64,000 bases of DNA, taken from assembly GCF_009469595.2 (NCBI RefSeq), contig NZ_SSXV01000005.1:124001-188000 (forward strand), given 5' to 3'. The notes under the pieces are model-generated. The model ran no database searches, was not told where the DNA came from, and worked only from the letters and a program-made list of their open reading frames with translations. How positions within the stretch are numbered: position 1 is the stretch's first letter; each line of letters begins with the position of its first letter. Both the position numbers and the translations under genes were made by a program. This document shows positions 39,165 to 47,603 of the stretch, piece by piece. The DNA is from Thauera sp. 2A1 (GTDB lineage Bacteria > Pseudomonadota > Gammaproteobacteria > Burkholderiales > Rhodocyclaceae).

Positions 39165-39592
39165 CGAGCGAGAAGCGCATGGAAAACCTTGATCCGGCGG
39201 CAGGGCCGCTCGCGGAGCACATCCTCGACCAACTGGCCGAGGCCCTCATCTATTCCGACCGTGAAGGCATCATCCGGCGCTGGAACCGCGCCGCCGAGGC
39301 CCTGTTCGGCTTCAGCGCCGAGGCCGCGCTCGGCCAGAGCCTGGACCTGATCATCCCCGAGAAGCTGCGCGCGGCACACTGGCGCGGATTTCACGCCGCC
39401 ATCGAGAACCGCCACACCCGCCTCAACGGCCGACCCACGCTCACCGGCGCGCTGCATCGCGACGGGCACAAGCTGTATGTCGAGATGAGCTTCGCGCTCG
39501 TCGCCGACGGCGATACGGTCCTCGGCTCGGTCGCGGTAGCGCGCGACGTCACCGAGCGGGTCACCCGCGAGAGGGCCGCTGCCTCCCGCTAA
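39161..39592 (+). CDS. Single-domain PAS protein
   Basis: 143 residues from a GTG that overlaps the ccoG stop as GTGA; an ATG at 39179 is the alternative. Nearly the whole protein is one PAS domain (about 20-135: ALIYSDREGIIRRWN, then LDLIIPEKLR) with a short basic tail. There is no output domain, so it probably acts through a partner. Translational coupling to ccoG hints at a redox- or oxygen-linked job, which is inference. Confidence 0.85.
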   Translation: MTSEKRMENLDPAAGPLAEHILDQLAEALIYSDREGIIRRWNRAAEALFGFSAEAALGQSLDLIIPEKLRAAHWRGFHAAIENRHTRLNGRPTLTGALHRDGHKLYVEMSFALVADGDTVLGSVAVARDVTERVTRERAAASR

Positions 39593-39597
39593 TGACT

Positions 39598-39606
39598 TGA
39601 TATAAT
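39598..39606 (+). promoter_or_regulatory. Extended -10 promoter of prfC
   Basis: TGATATAAT combines a perfect TATAAT (39601-39606) with the TG of an extended -10 element. No good -35 is seen, which extended -10 promoters tolerate. Transcription would begin near 39613, immediately before the hairpin described next. Confidence 0.65.
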
Positions 39607-39616
39607 TGCGCTTGTC

Positions 39617-39653
39617 CCGCCTCGCCCGACCACGGGCAGGCGGCTTTTGTTTT
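39617..39653 (+). terminator. Terminator-like hairpin in the prfC leader
   Basis: CCGCCT and AGGCGG, then GCCCG and CGGGC, pair around loop ACCA with one bulged C; CTTTTGTTTT follows. It may end the ccoG-PAS transcript, or, being downstream of the TATAAT at 39601, act as an attenuator in the prfC leader. Confidence 0.6.
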
Positions 39654-39669
39654 CTGCCGACGAGCGCTG

Positions 39670-41292
39670 ATGACCACCACTCCCTTCCCGCCCGAACTGC
39701 TGCGCGACGTCGAAAAGCGCCGCACCTTCGCCATCATTTCCCACCCCGACGCGGGCAAGACCACGCTGACCGAGAAACTGCTGCTGTTCGGCGGCGCGAT
39801 CCAGCTCGCCGGCACGGTGAAAGCGCGCAAGTCCGCCCGCCACGCCACCTCCGACTGGATGGAAGTGGAAAAGCAGCGCGGCATCTCGGTGACCAGCTCG
39901 GTGATGCAGTTCGAGTACCAGGGCCACACCATCAACCTGCTCGACACGCCGGGCCACGAAGACTTTTCCGAAGACACCTACCGCGTGCTGACCGCGGTCG
40001 ATGCCGCGGTGATGGTGATCGACGCCGCCAAGGGCGTGGAAGCGCAGACCATCAAGCTGCTCAACGTCTGCCGCCTGCGCAACACGCCCATCATCACCTT
40101 CGTCAACAAGCTCGACCGCGAGGTGCGCGAGCCCTTCGAGCTGCTGGCCGAGATCGAAGACGTGCTCAAGATCACCTGCGCGCCGGTCACCTGGCCGCTG
40201 GGCATGGGCAAGGCCTTCCGCGGCGTGTATCACCTGCTGCAGCACCAGGTGCTGACCTTCACCCCGGGCGAGGAGCGCCGCAGCGACGGCGAGATCATCA
40301 AGGGCCTGGACAACCCCGAGCTGGACAAGCGCTTCCCGATGGAAGTCGGCCAGTTGCGCGACGATGTCGAGCTGATCGATGGCGCTTCGCCGCCATTCGA
40401 CCTCGACGAATTCCTCGCCGGCAAGCAGACGCCGGTGTTTTTCGGCTCGGGCATCAACAACTTCGGCGTGCAGGAGATCCTGCAATCGCTGATCGACTGG
40501 GCGCCGCCGCCGCAGGCGCGCATCGCCGCCGCGGGCGCGGCGGCCACCCGCATGGTGCAGCCGGCCGAACCCGCCTTCACCGGCTTCGTGTTCAAGATCC
40601 AGGCCAACATGGACCCGAAGCACCGCGACCGTATCGCCTTCTTCCGCATCTGCTCGGGCCGCTACGCCTCGGGCATGAAGGTGAAGCACGTGCGCGCCGG
40701 CCGCGACATGAAGCTCGCCAATGCGCTCACCTTCATGGCCAATGAGCGCGTGATCATGGAAGATGGCGTCGCCGGCGACATCATCGGCATCCACAACCAC
40801 GGCCAGTTGCAGATCGGCGACACCCTGACCGAAGGCGAGAACCTCGGCTTCAAGGGCATCCCCTACTTCTCGCCGGAACTTTTCCGGGCCGCCCGGCTGC
40901 GTGATCCGCTCAAATCCAAGCAGTTGCAGAAAGGGCTGCAGGAACTGGGCGAAGAAGGCGCCATCCAGGTGTTCGAGCTGGAAGGCGGCCAGATGCTGCT
41001 CGGCGCGGTCGGCGTGCTGCAGTTCGAGATCGTCGCCCAGCGCCTGAAGGACGAATACAAGGTCGATGCCATCTTCGAGCCCGCCGACATCCACACCGCG
41101 CGCTGGCTCACCTTCCCCGACGACGTCACCCGCCGCAACTTCGAGCGCGAGCAGGCGCTGCGCCTGGGCAAGGACATCGACGGCAATCCGGTCTATCTGG
41201 CCACCAGCCGCTACAACCTGGAAGTGACGGCCGAGAAATGGCCCAAGGTGAGCTTCCACGCCACGCGCGAGCACGGCGAAGTGCTGGCATAA
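39670..41292 (+). CDS. prfC: Peptide chain release factor 3
   Basis: 540 residues. Translational GTPase that recycles RF1/RF2 from the ribosome. G1 motif [15 protein letters not shown] near residue 25, switch region [13 protein letters not shown]3 [10 protein letters not shown]4 NKLDRE, then domain II and the RF3 C-terminal domain. Length and order match the E. coli protein (529). Gene has its own likely promoter and leader hairpin. Confidence 0.97.
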   Translation: MTTTPFPPELLRDVEKRRTFAIISHPDAGKTTLTEKLLLFGGAIQLAGTVKARKSARHATSDWMEVEKQRGISVTSSVMQFEYQGHTINLLDTPGHEDFSEDTYRVLTAVDAAVMVIDAAKGVEAQTIKLLNVCRLRNTPIITFVNKLDREVREPFELLAEIEDVLKITCAPVTWPLGMGKAFRGVYHLLQHQVLTFTPGEERRSDGEIIKGLDNPELDKRFPMEVGQLRDDVELIDGASPPFDLDEFLAGKQTPVFFGSGINNFGVQEILQSLIDWAPPPQARIAAAGAAATRMVQPAEPAFTGFVFKIQANMDPKHRDRIAFFRICSGRYASGMKVKHVRAGRDMKLANALTFMANERVIMEDGVAGDIIGIHNHGQLQIGDTLTEGENLGFKGIPYFSPELFRAARLRDPLKSKQLQKGLQELGEEGAIQVFELEGGQMLLGAVGVLQFEIVAQRLKDEYKVDAIFEPADIHTARWLTFPDDVTRRNFEREQALRLGKDIDGNPVYLATSRYNLEVTAEKWPKVSFHATREHGEVLA

Positions 41293-41376
41293 GCTGACTG
41301 CGCCCGGCTTCGGACAGGCCACGATTCAAGGGCATCGCATGCATCGTGGTCTTCCCAGCATCCGTCACGCAGGCGT

Positions 41377-41595
41377 TCAGCCCCGTTCCACCCAGTAAGT
41401 CTGCTTGTGCCCCCGCGCCGTGTAGTCGCGGGCGGCGGCCTCCGCGCGCTCGCGCGAATCGAACGTCTCCATCAGAAAGTGATTGCCGTTTTCGTCCAGC
41501 CGCCACAGCGCCCAGCGCTGCGGCGCGGCGTCCTGCTGCCCGCGTGCGGGTGCAACGGCGTCGATTTCGCGCTTCGGCAGTCCGCCTTCAGGCAT
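41377..41595 (-). CDS. Small hypothetical protein
   Basis: 72 residues. After a basic lead, the part WALWRLDENGNHFLMETF and the end YWVERG look like a small alpha/beta domain, somewhat like SPOR-type sequences, but no family is certain. Convergent with prfC. The coherent globular composition supports a real gene; ribosome site is weak. Confidence 0.55.
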   Translation of the reverse strand: MPEGGLPKREIDAVAPARGQQDAAPQRWALWRLDENGNHFLMETFDSRERAEAAARDYTARGHKQTYWVERG

Positions 41596-41884
41596 GTCGA
41601 GCGGCCTGCAAGCGCAGTGGACAAACTGTGGTGGGGCAGTGGCACGGTCTGTGGATAAGCGACCGAAGATCGACGCAGCGGATTTTCATCAACAATCGGT
41701 CCTTCGCTGCAAGGCGCCTTCTGCACCGGTTTTTCGGCCTCTCAAGCATCTGTATGGAAAGGGAAAAACAGGCTTATCCACAGAAACTGGCGGTACATGA
41801 TCTTTATATTCTTTTAATTACTTAAATCTTGTGTACACCCAGAAGCATCCCCCCGCGACGGACCGCAGAGGGATGCCTTCCGGC
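41596..41884. other. AT-rich intergenic region with two perfect DnaA boxes
   Basis: The 289-bp gap between the small hypothetical gene and rdgC carries TTATCCACA on the minus strand at 41650-41658 and on the plus strand at 41774-41782, in inverted orientation. An AT-rich tract with TTTAATTACTTAAAT lies at about 41813-41827. Boxes plus an AT-rich element look origin-like, but no dnaA, dnaN, gyrB or rpmH gene is nearby. Confidence 0.6.
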
Positions 41885-42874
41885 TCAGAACGGCGGATCG
41901 TAGGCCGCAACGCCTTCCGGCTGGGGCGTCGTCGCCGTCGCAGCGGCCGGACGCGGCTCGCTCGCTGCGACCGGTTCGACACCGGTCTCGCCGCCCAGCG
42001 CCTCGACCACGGCCGGCAGCAGATGCGCCAGCTCGCCGGTCATCAGCGCAAACTCGGCGTTGAACAGCGCTTCCTTGTCTTCCTGCTCGCCCTCGATCTG
42101 GTCACGCACCACATCGAGGAAGTCCAGCCGCTTGATCTCGAGCTTCTCGGTCAGCACGAAGCTGATGCGGTCGTCGAAGGTCAACGCGAGCCGCGTCGGA
42201 AGCTTGCCGGCCTCGAGGTGGCCCTTCACCTCGTCGCCCTCTAGCGGATGGCGCACATAGCGCACCGCCGCCTTGTCCTCGGCCACCGAGCGCAGCTCGC
42301 AGTCCTGGTCGATGCTGAAGCCCGCCGGCGCCTCGTTGCCGGCCAGCCAGTCGGCCATTGCCGACATCGGCGACTTCTCGGTGCGCAGCAGCGTCAGCGG
42401 GAAGCTGTCGAGCGTGTGGCGCAGTTGCTCCAGCATGTCCTCGGCCTTGCTCTGGCTGGCGGCGTCGATCACCAGCCAGCCATTGACCGGGTCGATCCAC
42501 GCGTACATCCGCCGGCGGCGGGTGAAGGCGCGCGGCAGCAGCTCCTGCATGACCTGCTCGCGCAGATCCTTCATCTGCTTGCGGCCGAGCTTGTAGCCCT
42601 GCTGCTCGGCCATTTCCTCGGCGCGCTCGTCGGCCTCCTGCTTGACCACCGCCGACGGCAACAGGCGATGCTCGAAGCCCAGGCACACGAGCCACTGCTG
42701 GCCCACCGCGTGCACCAGCACCTCGTTGCCCAGCGGCGACAGCCAGCCGCGGCTTTCCATGTCCTGGCTGCCGCAGGGATGGAAGGGCTTCTTCGCCAGT
42801 TGCTCCTCCAGACGCTCGAGCGTCATGTCCCAGTTGGCGGGCAGGCGATAGATCTGCAGATTCTTGAACCACAT
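41885..42874 (-). CDS. rdgC: Recombination-associated protein RdgC
   Basis: 329 residues. Ring-shaped DNA-binding protein that restrains RecA; in some species needed when replication restart fails. Begins with the family hallmark MWFKNLQIYRL and runs through the typical central part with FTRRRRMYAWID. Start fixed by that hallmark. The C-terminal Ala/Pro-rich tail of about 30 residues is longer than in E. coli (303 residues). Confidence 0.95.
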   Translation of the reverse strand: MWFKNLQIYRLPANWDMTLERLEEQLAKKPFHPCGSQDMESRGWLSPLGNEVLVHAVGQQWLVCLGFEHRLLPSAVVKQEADERAEEMAEQQGYKLGRKQMKDLREQVMQELLPRAFTRRRRMYAWIDPVNGWLVIDAASQSKAEDMLEQLRHTLDSFPLTLLRTEKSPMSAMADWLAGNEAPAGFSIDQDCELRSVAEDKAAVRYVRHPLEGDEVKGHLEAGKLPTRLALTFDDRISFVLTEKLEIKRLDFLDVVRDQIEGEQEDKEALFNAEFALMTGELAHLLPAVVEALGGETGVEPVAASEPRPAAATATTPQPEGVAAYDPPF

Positions 42875-42905
42875 GGAGCGTTTCTTCCTCGTCGTGAACG
42901 AAAAC

Positions 42906-42930
42906 GCGCCCGCCACCCTCCGGCGGGCGC
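42906..42930 (-). terminator. Terminator between the SRPBCC gene and rdgC
   Basis: Stem GCGCCCGCC/GGCGGGCGC with a 7-base loop. In the leftward direction it is followed by GTTTTCGTT. It ends the SRPBCC transcript before rdgC. Confidence 0.75.
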
Positions 42931-42944
42931 ATGTCAAAAAGGGC

Positions 42945-43418
42945 TTACTGCTGCAAGCCGCCGGACTCGGCGATCATGCGGATGACGCGCACCGTGTCGA
43001 TATCCGACTGGTGGTAGGCGGAGCGCACGAAGGCGGCGTATTGCCCATCCTCGGTGCCGCCGCCTTCGGGCAGCGTGGTCTGGTACTGGAAGCGCAGGAA
43101 GAGCGCACCCTGCTGCGGCTCCTCGATGGTGATGCGCAGGCTGCCGCCGGCGTGTTCCTCGTTGGCCTCGGATTCGAAACAGATCCAGTCCAGGGTGCGG
43201 AAGGTGACACGGTCGCGGATCACCGCGCTGCCGAAATGGAGGTCGCGCACCAGATGCTCGTCGCTGCGCTCGACCACGCGGCAGGCTTCAAGGCCCGGCA
43301 GGAAGGCGCGCGCGTCTTCCGCCCTGCACAGCAGGCCGAACCACAGCTCCTCGCGCGTCAGCGCGGTCTGCAGCGGGTTTTCGAGGTCATTCACCTCGAT
43401 CAGGTGTTCGAATCTCAA
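42945..43418 (-). CDS. SRPBCC-type protein (AtaL-like, DUF1857-like)
   Basis: 157 residues when started at the TTG at 43416-43418, which has AGGAG 8 bases upstream and gives the family-like start MRFEHLIEVND. An ATG 30 bases upstream adds residues without a ribosome site. Contains ALTREELWFGLL and a C-terminal helix, as in SRPBCC/Bet v1-like ligand-binding folds. Cytosolic; ligand unknown. Divergent from rsuA. Confidence 0.75.
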   Translation of the reverse strand: MRFEHLIEVNDLENPLQTALTREELWFGLLCRAEDARAFLPGLEACRVVERSDEHLVRDLHFGSAVIRDRVTFRTLDWICFESEANEEHAGGSLRITIEEPQQGALFLRFQYQTTLPEGGGTEDGQYAAFVRSAYHQSDIDTVRVIRMIAESGGLQQ

Positions 43419-43490
43419 TGGTGCTTCTCCTGAACCAGGCGAGGGCACAGTTTACCGCGCCCGCCGTGCCGCCCGGGATACCATGCGCCC

Positions 43491-44216
43491 ATGCAACTCG
43501 AACGCCTTCTCCATTCCCAGGGTTTCGGCAGCCGCAAGGAGTGCCGCGCCCTCATCCGCGCCGGCTACGTCAGCATCGCCGGCACTGTGTGTGACAACCC
43601 GAACGCCGACTTCGATCCGGGCAGCACCGACGGCAATCCCGGGCTCGCCTTCGAAGTCGATGGCGAACCCTGGCGCTTCCGTGCCCAGGCCTATGTGATG
43701 CTGCACAAGCCCACCGGCCACGAATGCTCGCACAAGCCGACTTTCCATCCATCGATCTTCCGCCTGTTGCCCGACCCCTTGCTCAACCGCGGCGTGCAGT
43801 GCGTCGGACGCCTGGATCAGGACACGACCGGTCTGCTGCTGCTGTCGGACGACGGCCAGTTCATCCACCAGTGGAGCTCGGGCAAGAAGCGCACGCCCAA
43901 GGTCTATGAACTGCAACTGGCCGATCCGGTCGGCGACGCCACCGTGCAGGCCCTGCTCGCCGGTGTGCAGCTCGACGACGAACCTGCGCCGATCGCTGCG
44001 GTCGCCTGCGAGCAGACGGGCTCCCACGCCCTGCGCCTTACCATCGCCGAAGGCAAGTATCACCAGGTCAAGCGCATGATCGGCGCCATCGGCAACCGTG
44101 TCGTCGTCCTGCATCGCAGCGTGGTGGGCGGCCTGGCGCTGGACCCCGACCTCGCGCCCGGCGAGTGGCGCTGGCTGGAGCCGGCCGACTTCGATGCCCT
44201 GAGCCACTTCGACTGA
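43491..44216 (+). CDS. rsuA: 16S rRNA pseudouridine(516) synthase
   Basis: 241 residues. N-terminal S4 RNA-binding domain (about 1-60) and a catalytic domain with GRLDQDTTGL (catalytic Asp109) and the C-terminal EGKYHQVKRM, the RsuA-family pattern. Modifies U516 of 16S rRNA in E. coli. S4 plus length (231 in E. coli) favour RsuA over RluB/E/F, though these are close. Confidence 0.88.
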   Translation: MQLERLLHSQGFGSRKECRALIRAGYVSIAGTVCDNPNADFDPGSTDGNPGLAFEVDGEPWRFRAQAYVMLHKPTGHECSHKPTFHPSIFRLLPDPLLNRGVQCVGRLDQDTTGLLLLSDDGQFIHQWSSGKKRTPKVYELQLADPVGDATVQALLAGVQLDDEPAPIAAVACEQTGSHALRLTIAEGKYHQVKRMIGAIGNRVVVLHRSVVGGLALDPDLAPGEWRWLEPADFDALSHFD

Positions 44217-44223
44217 CCCAACG

Positions 44224-44248
44224 AAATCCCGCGCAAACGGGATTTTTC
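44224..44248 (+). terminator. Intrinsic terminator of rsuA
   Basis: Stem AAATCCCG/CGGGATTT with loop CGCAAA, followed by TTC TTTT, starting 8 bp after the rsuA stop. Confidence 0.9.
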
Positions 44249-44553
44249 TTTTCGGGGAGCACCGCCTGCAGGGCCGGGGCGGTGCAGCCTGCACGCCGTC
44301 CGCCGGTTCGGGTTTTGTTCTTTTGTTTTTCTTTTAATTTAAAAGATAAAGATGTAAACAGTGGCCCGATTTCTGTGGATAACTCTGCTGTGCCCAGTAT
44401 CTGCGCGATTTTTCAGCCGGAACAAGGCCGTTGATAAGCCCCCTCGATCGCTGTGTGCCAAATGTCCATGTTTTTTGCGAATCGCCGCCGGAAGGCCTTT
44501 GTCCACAAGCTCTCCAGCGCTCATCTCCAGACTTGTCCAGTTGACCTCGTCAA
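44249..44553. other. AT-rich intergenic region with DnaA boxes
   Basis: 305 bp between the rsuA terminator and earP. A T-rich then A-rich stretch lies at about 44312-44360. A perfect DnaA box (minus strand TTATCCACA) is at 44374-44382 and a one-mismatch box TTGTCCACA at 44499-44507. Another perfect box lies just inside earP (44607-44615). No gene and no clear -35/-10 promoter is seen. Confidence 0.55.
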
Positions 44554-45738
44554 ATGAAAACTACTTCCATTTCGTCCGGCCTCACCTGGGAGATCTTCTG
44601 CCAGGTTGTGGATAATTTTGGGGATATTGGCGTCTGCTGGCGCCTGGCGCGGGATCTGGCCCGGAACCATGCGCGCGGCGTCCGGCTGTGGGTGGATGAC
44701 TGGGCCTCGTTTGCGCGCCTGTGTCCCGCCGCGGAAGGTGCGGATCCGGCGCGCAGCTTCGTGCATCAGGGCGTGGAGGTGCGGCGCTGGACGACTGCCT
44801 TCGCAGCCGTCGAGCCGGCGGACGTGGTGATCGAGGCCTTCGCCTGCGAGATTCCCGAAGCCCACCTGCAGGCGATGGCGGCACGGGCGGCGAAGCCGGC
44901 CTGGATCAACCTCGAATACCTGTCCGCCGAAGATTGGGTGCGCGACTACCATGCGATGGCCTCGCCACATCCGCGCCTGCCGCTGCTGAAGCATTTCTTC
45001 TTCCCGGGTTTCGACGCCCGCACCGGCGGCCTGCTGCGCGAGCCCGAGCTGCTGTCGCAGCGCGATGCCTTCCGCAGCGAACCCGGCGGGCGCCAGCAAT
45101 GGCTGGCCGGGCATGGCGTGAAGGCGCTGCCTGCCGATGCCTTGCTGCTGTCGCTATTCGCCTACGAACAGCCCGAACTGCCCGGCCTGATGCAGGCCTG
45201 GCGCGATGGCGAGCGGCCGGTGGTGGCGCTGGTGCCCGAAGGCCGCGTGCTGGCCGACGTCGCCCGGGCGCTGGGTCGCGACCGTCTCGTGCCCGGTGAC
45301 CAGGTGCAGGACGGCCGGCTGCAGGTGGTCGTGCTGCCCTTCACCGACCAGCCGGGCTACGACCGCCTGCTGTGGGCCTGCGATCTGAACTTCGTGCGCG
45401 GTGAGGACTCCTTCGTGCGCGCGCAATGGGCGGGTGTGCCCTTCGTGTGGCAGATCTATCCGCAGCACGAGCAGGACGGCGCCCATCGCGACAAGCTCGA
45501 AGCCTTCATGGCGCGCTACACCGCCGGTCTTTCGCCCGAGGCAGCACTGGCCTTGCGCGGCTTCTGGCTGGCGTGGAACGAGGAACGGGGCGTGGCCGAC
45601 GCGTGGCCGATGTTCTCCGCCGCGCTGCCGGCCCTGCGCGCCCATGCGGGACGCTGGTGCGACGAGCTGTCAGCGCGAGCCGATCTCGCGACCGGCTTGA
45701 CAAAATTCTGTTTCGACATTCTCGCTGCGCCGCGGTAG
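44554..45738 (+). CDS. earP: EF-P arginine rhamnosyltransferase EarP
   Basis: 394 residues. Transfers rhamnose from dTDP-rhamnose to Arg32 of EF-P, which then rescues ribosomes stalled at polyproline. The start [22 protein letters not shown] and the late motifs [19 protein letters not shown] and PFVWQIYPQ are typical of EarP (DUF2331). The efp gene follows after 67 bp, and its residue 32 is Arg, so enzyme and substrate fit. Confidence 0.95.
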   Translation: MKTTSISSGLTWEIFCQVVDNFGDIGVCWRLARDLARNHARGVRLWVDDWASFARLCPAAEGADPARSFVHQGVEVRRWTTAFAAVEPADVVIEAFACEIPEAHLQAMAARAAKPAWINLEYLSAEDWVRDYHAMASPHPRLPLLKHFFFPGFDARTGGLLREPELLSQRDAFRSEPGGRQQWLAGHGVKALPADALLLSLFAYEQPELPGLMQAWRDGERPVVALVPEGRVLADVARALGRDRLVPGDQVQDGRLQVVVLPFTDQPGYDRLLWACDLNFVRGEDSFVRAQWAGVPFVWQIYPQHEQDGAHRDKLEAFMARYTAGLSPEAALALRGFWLAWNEERGVADAWPMFSAALPALRAHAGRWCDELSARADLATGLTKFCFDILAAPR

Positions 45739-45741
45739 AAT
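45713..45741 (+). promoter_or_regulatory. Promoter of efp
   Basis: TCGACA (45713-45718) and TAGAAT (45736-45741) are exactly 17 bp apart; each differs from consensus at one base. It lies at the very end of earP, so efp can be transcribed independently. Confidence 0.7.
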
Positions 45742-45805
45742 CCCGCGCCTAAATTTTTCAACGACATGCGGCACTTGCCGCGTCGCTCATAATCCAGGAA
45801 TCAGC

Positions 45806-46363
45806 ATGAAAACCGCTCAGGAACTCCGTTCGGGCAACGTCATCATGGTCGGCAACGACCCGCTGGTGGTGCAGAAGGCCGAATACAACAAGTCCGGCCG
45901 CAACTCCGCAGTCGTCAAGATGAAGTTCAAGAACCTGCTCACGGGCGCGCCGTCCGAGTCGGTTTACAAGGCCGACGACAAGTTCGAGGTCGTGGTGCTC
46001 GACCACAAGGAAGTCACCTACTCCTACTTCGCCGACCCGATGTACGTGTTCATGGACGCCGAGTACAACCAGTACGAGGTCGAGGCCGAGAACATGACCG
46101 ACGCGCTGAAGTACCTCGAAGACGGTCTGCAGTGCGAAGTGGTCTTCTACAACGGCAAGGCGATCTCGGTCGAGCTGCCCAACAGCGTGGTGCGCGAAGT
46201 CGTGTACACCGAGCCCGCCGTCAAGGGCGACACCTCGGGCAAGGTGATGAAGCCGGCCCGCATCGGCACCGGTTTCGAACTGCCGGTGCCGGCCTTCGTC
46301 GAGATCGGCGACAAGATCGAAATCGACACGCGTACCGACGAGTACAAGAACCGCGTCAAGTAA
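45806..46363 (+). CDS. efp: Elongation factor P
   Basis: 185 residues, the normal EF-P length, with the KOW-like domain I and two OB domains. The loop that is modified reads YNKSGRNSA with Arg32 at the tip, the EarP-dependent type rather than the Lys34 (EpmA) type. Rescues ribosomes at consecutive prolines. AGGA precedes the ATG. Confidence 0.97.
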   Translation: MKTAQELRSGNVIMVGNDPLVVQKAEYNKSGRNSAVVKMKFKNLLTGAPSESVYKADDKFEVVVLDHKEVTYSYFADPMYVFMDAEYNQYEVEAENMTDALKYLEDGLQCEVVFYNGKAISVELPNSVVREVVYTEPAVKGDTSGKVMKPARIGTGFELPVPAFVEIGDKIEIDTRTDEYKNRVK

Positions 46364-46380
46364 GCCGCGTTCCGTTGTCT

Positions 46381-46408
46381 GACGAAAGGCCCTGCGGGGC
46401 CTTTCGTC
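46381..46408. terminator. Hairpin after efp
   Basis: Perfect 12-bp stem GACGAAAGGCCC/GGGCCTTTCGTC with loop TGCG, 17 bp after the efp stop. Only a weak T-rich tail (GTCTTATG), so termination strength is uncertain. Confidence 0.7.
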
Positions 46409-46424
46409 GTCTTATGATCGAGCC

Positions 46425-47594
46425 ATGTATAGCGTGCGCCCGATCCTGCCAGTTCCGCTGCGGGGCTGGCTCCTCGCCCTGCTGCTGGCGATGCTCCTGC
46501 CCTGGCCGTCGATCGCGGCGGGCGCAGCGGTGCCTTCGCCCGGCGAGGTTCAGGTGGAGCAACCGGTGCTGGAAGTCTTCGTGCGCGAAGGCTGCCCGCA
46601 CTGCGCCGACGCCAAGGTCTTCCTCGCGCAACTGGCGGCCGAGCGCCCCGACCTGCAGATCCGCTTGCGGCCGGTGGATCGCGACCCAGCCGCGCGTGAA
46701 GACCTGATCCGCATCAGCCGCGAAGCCGACGAGTGGCCGCCCGGCGTGCCGACTTTCGTCTTCAACGGCCAGGTGCTGGTCGGTTTCGACGATGCCGGGC
46801 ACAGCGGCGCCGAACTGCGCGCGCTGATCGGCAAAGGGCCGCGCGCGGCTGCAGGAAAAGTCGACACCGCGCTGTTCGGCACGCTGAGCGCCTCGCGCCT
46901 CGGCCTGCCCGTGTTCACGCTGGCGATCGGCCTGCTGGATGGCTTCAATCCCTGTGCGATGTGGGTGCTGCTGTTCCTGCTGTCACTGCTGGTGCGGCTG
47001 CACGACCGGCGGCGCATGGCGCTGATTGCCGGCACCTTCGTCCTCGCCAGTGGCGCGGTGTATTACGCCTTCATGGCGGCGTGGCTCAACGTGTTCCTGC
47101 TGGTGGGCATGACCGACGCCCTGCGCCTCGGCCTCGCGGCGGTGGCGATCGTGATCGGCGCCATCAACGTGAAGGACTTCTTCGCCTTGCGGCAGGGCGT
47201 GTCGCTGTCCATTCCGGCAGCCGCCAAGCCCGGCATCTATGTCCGCGTGCGCGCGGTGCTGAAGGCCGAATCGCTGCTCGCCTCGCTCCTCGGGGTGGCG
47301 GTGCTCGCGGTGGTGGTGAATTTCGTCGAGCTGCTGTGCACCGCAGGGCTGCCGGCGATCTACACCGCGGTGCTGACCCAGCAGGGCCTGTCGCCGCTGG
47401 CGCACTACGCCTACCTGGGCCTCTACAACCTCGCCTACATCGCCGACGACTCGCTGATGGTCGCCGCCGCGGTGCTGGCGCTGGGCAGCGGCAAGCTCAC
47501 CGAGCGCGGCGGCCGCGTGCTGAAGCTGGTGGCGGGCGCGGTGATGCTGGCGCTCGGCGTGGTGATGGCGCTGCGCCCCGAGTGGCTGATCTGA
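46425..47594 (+). CDS. Thioredoxin-fold domain fused to DsbD/CcdA-like membrane domain
   Basis: 389 residues. Signal or anchor at about 12-32, a thioredoxin/glutaredoxin-like domain (about 45-125) with the redox motif CPHC near residue 56 and cis-Pro in GVPTF, then six hydrophobic helices. The membrane domain has GFNPCAMW near residue 172 and LLCTAGLPAIY, with one Cys each, as in the CcdA/DsbD electron-transfer core. It probably moves reducing power across the inner membrane to a periplasmic thiol. The thiol domain is N-terminal, the reverse of the gamma domain of DsbD. Confidence 0.85.
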   Translation: MYSVRPILPVPLRGWLLALLLAMLLPWPSIAAGAAVPSPGEVQVEQPVLEVFVREGCPHCADAKVFLAQLAAERPDLQIRLRPVDRDPAAREDLIRISREADEWPPGVPTFVFNGQVLVGFDDAGHSGAELRALIGKGPRAAAGKVDTALFGTLSASRLGLPVFTLAIGLLDGFNPCAMWVLLFLLSLLVRLHDRRRMALIAGTFVLASGAVYYAFMAAWLNVFLLVGMTDALRLGLAAVAIVIGAINVKDFFALRQGVSLSIPAAAKPGIYVRVRAVLKAESLLASLLGVAVLAVVVNFVELLCTAGLPAIYTAVLTQQGLSPLAHYAYLGLYNLAYIADDSLMVAAAVLALGSGKLTERGGRVLKLVAGAVMLALGVVMALRPEWLI

Positions 47595-47603
47595 GCCCGC
47601 GGC

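Noticed and set aside
41596..44615. Chromosomal replication origin (oriC)
   Set aside because: DnaA boxes and AT-rich tracts are present, but the usual neighbours (dnaA, dnaN, gyrB, rpmH) are absent, so I report the boxes without calling an origin.
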